Shown here piece by piece: positions 57,624-64,000 of a DNA stretch of 64,000 bases. Source of the DNA: Lysobacteraceae bacterium NML93-0399 (GTDB taxonomy: Bacteria > Pseudomonadota > Gammaproteobacteria > Xanthomonadales > Xanthomonadaceae); the NCBI GenBank assembly GCA_002307375.1, contig NTJI01000002.1, positions 558,001-622,000 of the forward strand, read 5' to 3'. The notes beneath the pieces are model-generated. The model made no database searches. It was not told the DNA's origin and worked only from the letters and a program-made list of their open reading frames with translations. The translations under genes were made by a program, and so were the position numbers. Numbering within the stretch: position 1 is the stretch's first letter; every line of letters starts with the position of its first letter.

Positions 57624-60224
57624 TCATGCGGCTTTCGAAGACTCCAGAAAATCCTGCGCAAACCGCTGCAACACACCGCCCGCCTCGTAGATCGACACTT
57701 CCTCCGCGGTATCCAGGCGACAGGTCACCGGCACCTGCACCTGGGTGCCGTCGGTGCGATGGATGACGAGCGTCAGCGTCGCACGCGGGGTGCGCTCGCC
57801 GACGACGTCGAAGGTCTCGCTGCCGTCGATCCCGAGCGTCAGTCGCGTGGTGCCCTCATGGAACTCCAGCGGCAGCACGCCCATGCCGATCAGATTTGTG
57901 CGGTGGATGCGCTCGAAGCCTTCGGCGACGATCGCTTCGACGCCCGCAAGGCGCACGCCCTTGGCGGCCCAGTCGCGTGAGCTGCCCTGGCCGTAGTCGG
58001 CACCGGCGACGATGATCAGCGGCTGGCGCCGTTCCATGTAGGTCTCGATCGCCTCCCACATGCGCACCACTTGGCCCTCGGGTTCGATGCGCGCCAGCGA
58101 GCCCTGCTTCACCGCGCCGTCGACCACCGCCATCTCGTTGACCAGCTTGGGGTTGGCGAAGGTGGCGCGCTGCGCGGTCAGATGATCGCCGCGGTGTGTG
58201 GCATACGAATTGAAGTCCTCTTCCGGCACGCCCATTTTCGCGAGGTATTCGCCGGCGGCGCTGCTGGCCATGATCGCGTTCGAGGGCGACAGGTGGTCGG
58301 TGGTGATGTTGTCGCCGAGCACGGCCAGCGGGCGCATGCCCGTCAGCGTGCGCGTCCCGGCCAGCGCGCCTTCCCAGTACGGCGGGCGGCGGATGTAGGT
58401 GCTCATCTCGCGCCAGTCGTACAGCGGCGCCACGCGCTCGCCGGTGTCGACGTGCAGCTTGAACATCGGGCCGTAGACGGCGCGAAACTGTTCGGGCTTG
58501 ACGCTGGCCTTGACCACCGCATCGATCTCTTCGTCCGACGGCCACAGATCCTTGAGCGTGACCGGATTGCCTTCGTGGTCGAGGCCGAGCACGTCCTTCT
58601 CGATGTCGAAGCGCACGGTGCCGGCAATCGCATAGGCGATGACCAGCGGCGGCGATGCGAGGAAGGCCTGCTTGGCATAGGGATGGATGCGCCCGTCGAA
58701 GTTGCGGTTGCCGCTGAGCACGGCGGTCGCATACAGGTCGCGGTCGATGATTTCCTGCTGGATCGCCGGGTCCAGCGCACCGCTCATGCCGTTGCAGGTG
58801 GTGCAGGCGAACGCGACGATGCCGAAACCGAGCTGTTCGAGTTCGGGCAACAGGCCGCTCTCCTGCAGATACAGCTCGACCGCCTTCGAACCCGGCGCCA
58901 GCGAAGTCTTGACCCACGGCTTGCGCAGCAGGCCGCGCGCATTGGCGTTGCGCGCCAGCAGGCCGGCGGCGATGACGTTGCGCGGGTTCGAAGTGTTGGT
59001 GCAGCTGGTGATGGCGGCGATGATCACCGCGCCGTCGGGCATGGTGCCGCCGTCAGTGGGCATGTCCCACGCGCCGGCGATACCGCTGGCGGCCAGTTCG
59101 CTGGTCGCCACACGCTTGTGCGGGTTCGACGGGCCAGCCATGTTGCGCACCACGCTCGAGAGGTCGAAATGCAGCGTACGTACGTACTGCGCATCGATCA
59201 GCGAATCGGCCCACAGGCCGGCGGCCTTGGCATAGGTCTCGACCAGCGAGACCTGGCTGTCATCGCGTCCGGTCAGACGCAGATAGTCGAGCGTGTTGTC
59301 GTCGATGAAGAACATCGCCGCGGTCGCGCCGTATTCGGGCGCCATGTTGGAGATCGTCGCGCGGTCACCGACCGACAGCGCTGCAGCACCGGGGCCACGG
59401 AATTCCAGGTAGGCGCCGACGACCTTCGACTTGCGCAGGAATTCGGTCAGCGCCAGCACCACGTCGGTCGCGGTGATGCCGGGGCCCGGGCGGCCCGCGA
59501 GTTCGACGCCGACGATTTCCGGCGTACGCATCCACGATGCGCGGCCGAGCATGACGTTCTCCGCTTCGAGCCCGCCGACCCCGACCGCGATCACGCCCAG
59601 TGCGTCGACGTGCGGCGTGTGGCTGTCGGTGCCGACGCAGGTGTCGGGAAACGCCACACCGTCCTGCACGTAGACCACAGGCGACATCTTCTCCAGATTG
59701 ATCTGGTGCATGATCCCGTTGCCCGGCGGAATCACCTCCACGTTGTGGAAAGCCTGCTTGGTCCAGTCGATGAAGTGGAAGCGGTCGGCATTGCGCCGGT
59801 CCTCGATCTCGCGATTGCGCGTGAACGCCTGCGGGTCGTAGCCGCCGCATTCCACCGCCAGCGAGTGGTCGACAATCAGCTGCACCGGCACGACCGGATT
59901 GACTTTCGCCGGGTCGCCGCCCTGGTCGGCGATCGCATCACGCAGACCGGCGAGGTCTACCAGCGCCGTCTGGCCGAGGATGTCGTGGCAGACCACACGC
60001 GCCGGATACCACGGAAAATCGATGTCCTGGCGCAGTTCGATCAGCTGGCGCAGCGCGTCATCGAGCAGGGCCGGGTCACAGCGCCGCACCAGATTCTCGG
60101 CGTGCACGCGCGCGGTATAGGACATGCGGTCGTATGCGCCGGGCGCGAGCGTCTCGACGGCGGCGCGCGCGTCGAACCAGTCGAGTTTCGTGCCGGGAAG
60201 GGGTTTGCGGTGCTGGCTGTTCAT
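57624..60224 (-). CDS. acnD: Fe/S-dependent 2-methylcitrate dehydratase AcnD
   Basis: AcnD is an aconitase-family enzyme converting 2-methylcitrate to 2-methylaconitate; with PrpF it replaces PrpD. The product has 866 residues. Cluster-ligand cysteines appear in AAITSCTNTSNPRNV and FACTTCNGMSGALDPA. Substrate motifs are TDSHTPHVDALGVIAVGVGG, GNRNFDGRIHP and the C-terminal YGQGSSRDWAAKGVRLAG. ATG 60224 (MNSQHRKPLPGTKLDWFDAR) was chosen. It is the third gene of the operon; the following DUF559 unit may impair transcription into prpF. Confidence 0.95.
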   Translation of the reverse strand: MNSQHRKPLPGTKLDWFDARAAVETLAPGAYDRMSYTARVHAENLVRRCDPALLDDALRQLIELRQDIDFPWYPARVVCHDILGQTALVDLAGLRDAIADQGGDPAKVNPVVPVQLIVDHSLAVECGGYDPQAFTRNREIEDRRNADRFHFIDWTKQAFHNVEVIPPGNGIMHQINLEKMSPVVYVQDGVAFPDTCVGTDSHTPHVDALGVIAVGVGGLEAENVMLGRASWMRTPEIVGVELAGRPGPGITATDVVLALTEFLRKSKVVGAYLEFRGPGAAALSVGDRATISNMAPEYGATAAMFFIDDNTLDYLRLTGRDDSQVSLVETYAKAAGLWADSLIDAQYVRTLHFDLSSVVRNMAGPSNPHKRVATSELAASGIAGAWDMPTDGGTMPDGAVIIAAITSCTNTSNPRNVIAAGLLARNANARGLLRKPWVKTSLAPGSKAVELYLQESGLLPELEQLGFGIVAFACTTCNGMSGALDPAIQQEIIDRDLYATAVLSGNRNFDGRIHPYAKQAFLASPPLVIAYAIAGTVRFDIEKDVLGLDHEGNPVTLKDLWPSDEEIDAVVKASVKPEQFRAVYGPMFKLHVDTGERVAPLYDWREMSTYIRRPPYWEGALAGTRTLTGMRPLAVLGDNITTDHLSPSNAIMASSAAGEYLAKMGVPEEDFNSYATHRGDHLTAQRATFANPKLVNEMAVVDGAVKQGSLARIEPEGQVVRMWEAIETYMERRQPLIIVAGADYGQGSSRDWAAKGVRLAGVEAIVAEGFERIHRTNLIGMGVLPLEFHEGTTRLTLGIDGSETFDVVGERTPRATLTLVIHRTDGTQVQVPVTCRLDTAEEVSIYEAGGVLQRFAQDFLESSKAA

Positions 60225-60260
60225 GGCTGGCTGCCTGGAAGAATCGAAGACGGGTCTACC

Positions 60261-60342
60261 GTCATCCCCGCGCAGGCGGGGATCCATGGACGTTCCCTGG
60301 AAGTCTCCAAAGTCCATGGATTCCCGCCTACGCGGGAATGAC
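60261..60342. repeat. Inverted pair of CGTCATTCCCGCG-type repeats in the acnD-prpC spacer
   Basis: The left arm 60261-60291 (GTCATCCCCGCGCAGGCGGG, GATCCATGGAC) and the right arm 60312-60342 (GTCCATGGATTCCCGCCTAC, GCGGGAATGAC) are inverted copies with a few changes. Each arm also holds a short palindrome of its own (CCCCGC..GCGGGG). They are placed inside the prp operon, where the RNA would fold into one long hairpin and may set relative levels of prpC and acnD. The family also occurs at 23693-23773. Confidence 0.75.
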
Positions 60343-60386
60343 GAGCAACGGGTCCCTGCATTCGGAAAGACCCGTGCAACTACTAC

Positions 60387-61547
60387 TTACTTGCGCTCGG
60401 CAATCGGCACGAAGGCCTGGTCCTCCGGACCGGTGTAGTTCGCGCTGGGGCGGATGATCTTGCCGTCAATGCGCTGCTCGATGACGTGCGCGCTCCAGCC
60501 CGCGGTACGGGCGATGACAAACAGCGGTGTGAACATCGCCGTCGGCACGCCCATCATGTGGTAGCTGACCGCGCTGAACCAGTCGAGGTTGGGGAACATC
60601 TTCTTGATGTCCCACATCACCGACTCCAGGCGCTCGGCGATGTCGTACATCTTGCGGCTGCCCGCTTCGTCCGACAGTTCGCGGGCGACGGTCTTGATGA
60701 CCTCGTTGCGCGGGTCGCTGACGGTGTAGACCGGGTGGCCGAAACCGATGATCACTTCCTTCTTCTCCACGCGCGCGCGGATGTCGGCCTCGGCCTCGTC
60801 CGGCGTGTCGTAGCGCTTCTGCACTTCGAACGCGACTTCGTTGGCGCCACCGTGCTTGGGGCCGCGCAGCGCGCCGATGCCGGCGGTGATGCACGAATGC
60901 ATGTCGCTGCCGGTGCCGGCGACGACGCGGCTGGCGAAAGTGGATGCGTTGAACTCGTGCTCGGCGTAGAGGATCAACGAGGTGTGCATCGCCTTGACCC
61001 AGCTCTCGCGCGGCTCGAAGCCGTGCAGCAGATGCAGGAAGTGCCCGCCGATCGAATCGTCATCGGTCTCGACGTCGATGGCGCGGCCGTTGTGGCTCCA
61101 GTGGTACCAGTACAGCAGCATCGAGCCGAGCGAGGCCATGAGCTTGTCGGCGATGTCGCGCGCGCCGGGATGGTTGTGGTCGTCCTTCTCCGGCGCGACG
61201 CAGCCGAGCACGGACACACCGGTACGCATGACGTCCATCGGATGCGCCGACGGCGGCAGCTCTTCCAGCGCCGACTTCACCGCCGCGGGAATGCCGCGCA
61301 GGGACTTGAGCTTGGCCTTGTAGCCGCGCAGCTCGGCCTCGGTCGGCAGCTTGCCGTGGACCAGCAGGTAGGCGATCTCCTCGAACTCGCTGGTGCGCGC
61401 GAGATCGAGAATGTCGTAGCCGCGGTAATGCAGGTCGTTGCCGCTGCGGCCGACGGTGCACAGCGCGGTATTGCCGGCGGCCGTGCCGCTCAGCGCGACG
61501 GATTTCTTCGGCTTGAAGCCGGGGGCGGTGGTGGCGGTGTCGCTCAT
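60387..61547 (-). CDS. prpC: 2-methylcitrate synthase
   Basis: PrpC condenses propionyl-CoA with oxaloacetate, the entry step of the cycle. The product has 386 residues and a citrate-synthase fold. Catalytic motifs are [17 protein letters not shown] (His), [20 protein letters not shown] (His) and [16 protein letters not shown] (Asp). [20 protein letters not shown] is typical of PrpC. ATG 61547 ([10 protein letters not shown]) was chosen. It lies 196 bases after prpB; that spacer has a short ACGTAC/GTACGT hairpin but no accepted gene. Confidence 0.94.
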   Translation of the reverse strand: MSDTATTAPGFKPKKSVALSGTAAGNTALCTVGRSGNDLHYRGYDILDLARTSEFEEIAYLLVHGKLPTEAELRGYKAKLKSLRGIPAAVKSALEELPPSAHPMDVMRTGVSVLGCVAPEKDDHNHPGARDIADKLMASLGSMLLYWYHWSHNGRAIDVETDDDSIGGHFLHLLHGFEPRESWVKAMHTSLILYAEHEFNASTFASRVVAGTGSDMHSCITAGIGALRGPKHGGANEVAFEVQKRYDTPDEAEADIRARVEKKEVIIGFGHPVYTVSDPRNEVIKTVARELSDEAGSRKMYDIAERLESVMWDIKKMFPNLDWFSAVSYHMMGVPTAMFTPLFVIARTAGWSAHVIEQRIDGKIIRPSANYTGPEDQAFVPIAERK

Positions 61548-61743
61548 CTGGAATCTCCGTTGGATGCCCGTGGGCACGGATGGAAAGATCGGGAGTCGCT
61601 TGGAAGCTGCTCAAGGCCCGTCGCGAGCGCAGCCGGGTGGTGCGTGGCGGAGCGCAGGAAGCGCAACGTACGTGCGGTACGTGAGCATGCCGAGCACCGC
61701 ACGCGCGCCAGCCGGCAAGCGCAGCAGGGCATTGGGCGGCTTC

Positions 61744-62628
61744 CTACTTGTTGGATGCGAACAGCGCGTCCAGCCGCTGCTCGAAGGCGTGGTAGCCGAT
61801 GCGCTCGTAGAGCTCCTCGCGGGTCTGCATCGTGTCGACGACATTCTGCTGGTGACCGTCACGGCGCACGGCGGCGTAGACCGCTTCGGCGGCCTTGTTC
61901 GCGGCGCGGAAGGCCGACAGCGGGAACAGCTGGATGGCGACACCGGCCGAGGCCAGCTCATCGCGGGTGAACAGCGGGGTCTTGCCGAACTCGGTGATGT
62001 TGGCGAGCACCGGCACCTTCACCGCATCGACGAAACGGCGGTAGGTGTCGAGGTCATAGGCGGCCTCGGCGAAGATGCCGTCCGCGCCGGCTTCCACGCA
62101 CGCGACTGCGCGTTCGATCGAAGCGTCCACGCCGTCGACCTGGATCGCATCGGTGCGCGCGATCAGGAAGAAGTCCGGATCGGTCTTCGCATCGGCCGCG
62201 GCCTTGACGCGATCGACCATCTCGCCCTGCGACACGATCTCCTTGCCCGGGCGATGACCGCAGCGCTTGGCGCCGACCTGGTCTTCGATGTGGCAGGCGG
62301 CGGCGCCCGCCTTGATCAGCGACTTGACCGTCCGCTCGATGTTGAACGCGCTGGCGCCGAAGCCGGTGTCGATGTCGACCATCAAGGGCAGGTCGCAGAC
62401 ATCGGTGATGCGGCGCACGTCGATCAGCACGTCTTCGAGCGTGTTGATGCCCAGATCCGGCAGGCCCAACGAGCCCGCGGCAACGCCGCCGCCCGAGAGA
62501 TAGATCGCCTGGAAGCCTGCGCGCTTGGCCAGCAGCGCGTGGTTGGCGTTGATTGCGCCGATCACCTGCAGCGGCGATTCGGCGGCGAGGGCGGCGCGGA
62601 ATTTCGCACCGGCGGAAGAGGTGGTCAT
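61744..62628 (-). CDS. prpB: 2-methylisocitrate lyase
   Basis: PrpB splits 2-methylisocitrate to pyruvate and succinate. The product has 294 residues, ICL/PEP-mutase family. Motifs are [38 protein letters not shown] (Mg2+-binding Asp), the catalytic loop [18 protein letters not shown] with its Cys, and [22 protein letters not shown] 62628 was chosen over 62712. It is the first gene of the operon, divergent from the HTH-citrate-synthase gene. Confidence 0.95.
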   Translation of the reverse strand: MTTSSAGAKFRAALAAESPLQVIGAINANHALLAKRAGFQAIYLSGGGVAAGSLGLPDLGINTLEDVLIDVRRITDVCDLPLMVDIDTGFGASAFNIERTVKSLIKAGAAACHIEDQVGAKRCGHRPGKEIVSQGEMVDRVKAAADAKTDPDFFLIARTDAIQVDGVDASIERAVACVEAGADGIFAEAAYDLDTYRRFVDAVKVPVLANITEFGKTPLFTRDELASAGVAIQLFPLSAFRAANKAAEAVYAAVRRDGHQQNVVDTMQTREELYERIGYHAFEQRLDALFASNK

Positions 62629-62689
62629 CGATGCGACTCCGGGTCTGCGGTGTACCGCGATGGCGTGCAATCTGGCACCATCCGACTGG

Positions 62690-62712
62690 TTGATCAATCT
62701 TGATCGAATCAA
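62690..62712. promoter_or_regulatory. Candidate operator between prpB and its divergent regulator
   Basis: Two adjacent palindromes, TTGATCAA (62690-62697) and TTGATCGAATCAA (62700-62712), share the half-site TTGAT/ATCAA. They are AT-rich islands in a GC-rich gap, 62 bases before prpB and about 21-45 before the regulator. The placement suits a protein repressing or activating both genes. No experiment supports this; the boundaries are by eye. Confidence 0.55.
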
Positions 62713-62732
62713 TCAATGCATCGGAATTCACT

Positions 62733-63947
62733 GTGAATGCGAACGATGGCGACCTGATGTCCGCCGCGCAGGCCTGCGCCGCGCTCGGCATCAGCACCGC
62801 AACGCTGTACGCCTATGTCAGCCGCGGGCTGCTGGAATCGCGCCCCGGCGCCGACCACCGCAGCCGCGTGTATCTGCGCCAGGACGTCGAGCGCCTCGCC
62901 CAGCGCAAGCGCGCGGGCCGCGGTGCGGCGCGCGGTGCGGCGCAGAGCCTCGATCGCGGCCTGCCGGTGATGGAAACGCGCATTTCGCTGATCCGTCCCG
63001 ACAGCCCCTATTACCGCGGCCGCTCGGCGGTCGCGATGGTTCGCGACGGCGCCACGCTCGAAGACACCGCGCGGCTGTTGTGGGACTGCGGCGATACCGA
63101 TCCCTTCGAAGTTGCCGCCGGTGACTGGCCGGCGCGCGTCGCGGCGATCGCCGGCGATCTCGCCCTGCCGCCGATCGAACGCGCGATGGCGGCAATCCCG
63201 CTGCTCGCCCCCGATCTGCGGCAGTCGCTGAGTGCAGCGCCGGCGGCCAAGCGCGGCGTCGCGGCGACGCTGCTGCGCCAGAACGCCGCATTGCTGATCG
63301 CGGGCAAGCCGGACGCGCGACCGGTGCACGCCCTGCTGGCCGAAGCCTGGCGCCCCGGCGATGCGGTGTTCGCGGATCTGGTGCGCGCCGCGCTGGTGCT
63401 GTGCGCGGACCACGAACTCAATGTGTCGGCCTTCGCCGCACGTGTGGTCGCCTCCACCGGCGCGCATCTGCATGCGACGGTCTGCGCGGGACTCGCGGCA
63501 CTGTCGGGCCCGCGGCACGGCGGCGCGACCGCACGCGCGCATGCGCTGATCCGTGAGGCCTGCGATGCGCCCTCGCCTGCCGCCTTCGTCAGTGAGCGCT
63601 GGCAGCGTGGCGACGACCTGCCCGGCTTCCACCATGTGCTCTACCCCGACGGCGACCCGCGCGCGGCCGAGGTGCTGGCGATGCTGCGCATGCATCACGC
63701 GGACGACCCGCGCATGCGGCAGGTCGAAGCGGTGCTCGATTCGGCGGCCGAAACCAGCGGACGCGCACCGAACATCGACGGCATGCTTGCCGCGATCTGT
63801 TTCGTCTACGCCCTGCCCGCCGCGCCCGCGCTGTGCATGTTCGCCGCCGGCCGCCTCGCCGGCTGGCTGGCGCATGCGCTGGAGCAACAGGAGCTCGGCC
63901 GCCTGATCCGCCCGCGCGCGCACTACACCGGCGCCGCGCCCGAGTGA
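62733..63947 (+). CDS. HTH-domain fused to citrate synthase-like domain, putative prp regulator
   Basis: The product has 404 residues from GTG 62733; ATG 62757 is an alternative start. Residues about 9-55 form an excisionase/MerR-like helix-turn-helix (SAAQACAALGISTATLYAYV, SRGLLESRPG, RVYLRQDVERLAQRKRAGRG). Residues about 90-404 form a citrate-synthase-like domain whose catalytic positions look changed or shifted: ALSGPRHGGATARA keeps the first His, GFHHVLYPDGDPRAAEVL keeps the second, and NIDGMLAAICF stands where NVDFYSG is usual. The divergent position to prpB suggests it senses a cycle metabolite (methylcitrate, propionyl-CoA or oxaloacetate) and controls the operon. No PrpR or GntR regulator gene is seen. 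Confidence 0.82.
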   Translation: MNANDGDLMSAAQACAALGISTATLYAYVSRGLLESRPGADHRSRVYLRQDVERLAQRKRAGRGAARGAAQSLDRGLPVMETRISLIRPDSPYYRGRSAVAMVRDGATLEDTARLLWDCGDTDPFEVAAGDWPARVAAIAGDLALPPIERAMAAIPLLAPDLRQSLSAAPAAKRGVAATLLRQNAALLIAGKPDARPVHALLAEAWRPGDAVFADLVRAALVLCADHELNVSAFAARVVASTGAHLHATVCAGLAALSGPRHGGATARAHALIREACDAPSPAAFVSERWQRGDDLPGFHHVLYPDGDPRAAEVLAMLRMHHADDPRMRQVEAVLDSAAETSGRAPNIDGMLAAICFVYALPAAPALCMFAAGRLAGWLAHALEQQELGRLIRPRAHYTGAAPE

Positions 63948-63965
63948 TCCTGATGCTGCGCCCGT

Positions 63966-64000
63966 TGTAGGCGCGCTCACGCGCGCGAAGGGCCTTCTCG
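63966..64000. repeat. REP palindrome (TGTAGGAGCGCG family), cut by window end
   Basis: A left half with deletions (TTGTAGGCGCGCTCACGCGC, then GCGAAGGGCC) starts 18 bases after the regulator's stop. The right half would lie outside the window. It fits the other copies, which also follow gene ends. Confidence 0.6.

Noticed and set aside
58071..60341. 756-codon plus-strand frame opposite acnD
   Set aside because: It is antisense to a complete aconitase-family gene; the product is repetitive in Arg, Val and His.

Overview
The window is one continuous, GC-rich, densely coded stretch of a gammaproteobacterial chromosome. Several things point to the Xanthomonadaceae/Lysobacteraceae (Lysobacter, Luteimonas or Xanthomonas relatives): the order kdsC-lptCAB-rpoN-hpf-ptsN-hprK-rapZ-PTS-mgtE, an HPr kinase with no sugar permeases, PilT and PilU side by side, an S46 dipeptidyl-peptidase, and many copies of a palindrome beginning TGTAGGAGCGCG. 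This placement rests on gene order and motifs, not on a database search. I see no rRNA, tRNA, CRISPR array, prophage or transposase gene.

Layout. 1-9056 (+): the end of kdsC, the LPS-export genes lptC/A/B, sigma-54, hibernation factor, and a regulatory phosphotransferase set (ptsN, hprK, rapZ, a mannose-type EIIA, HPr, EI). 9009-9540: tandem repeats carrying copies of the ptsI tail. 9749-12605 (+): mgtE, a cold-shock/DUF1294 fusion and a lipoprotein esterase. 12612-16123 (-): an amino-acid permease, pyrB, ruvX and yqgE. 16235-27129: mixed housekeeping genes (DUF72, slyD, tag, sodA, pilU/pilT, yggS-proC, an SMR efflux pair, a decayed DUF1801 gene, pdxH and a P-loop kinase). 27130-27841: non-coding, built around a large imperfect inverted repeat. 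27842-37932: gltX, lpxH, DUF455-purF-dedD-folC-phosphatase, and the S46 peptidase. 38061-41772 (+): threonine degradation (tdh, kbl) with a HExxH protein between the two genes, then an HNH gene. 41732-46641: a pseudouridine synthase, an unknown periplasmic protein, OmpA, and a LysR/quinone-oxidoreductase divergent pair. 46982-51928 (-): a three-gene SMC-type condensin of MksF-MksE-MksB order with no nuclease gene. 52051-55638 (+): a dienoyl-CoA-reductase-like flavoenzyme, a cell-wall hydrolase and a GST. 55949-62628 (-): the AcnD/PrpF type of 2-methylcitrate cycle (prpB-prpC-acnD-prpF), interrupted by a DUF559 nuclease-like gene framed by inverted repeats. 62733-63947 (+): a divergent HTH-citrate-synthase fusion, the likely regulator of that cycle.

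The items most worth a second look are the DUF559 gene inside inverted repeats, the HTH-citrate-synthase protein with palindromes at its shared promoter, the nuclease-less Mks operon with its start-codon puzzle, the ptsI-tail/REP tandem array, and the composite inverted repeat at 27.3-27.7 kb.
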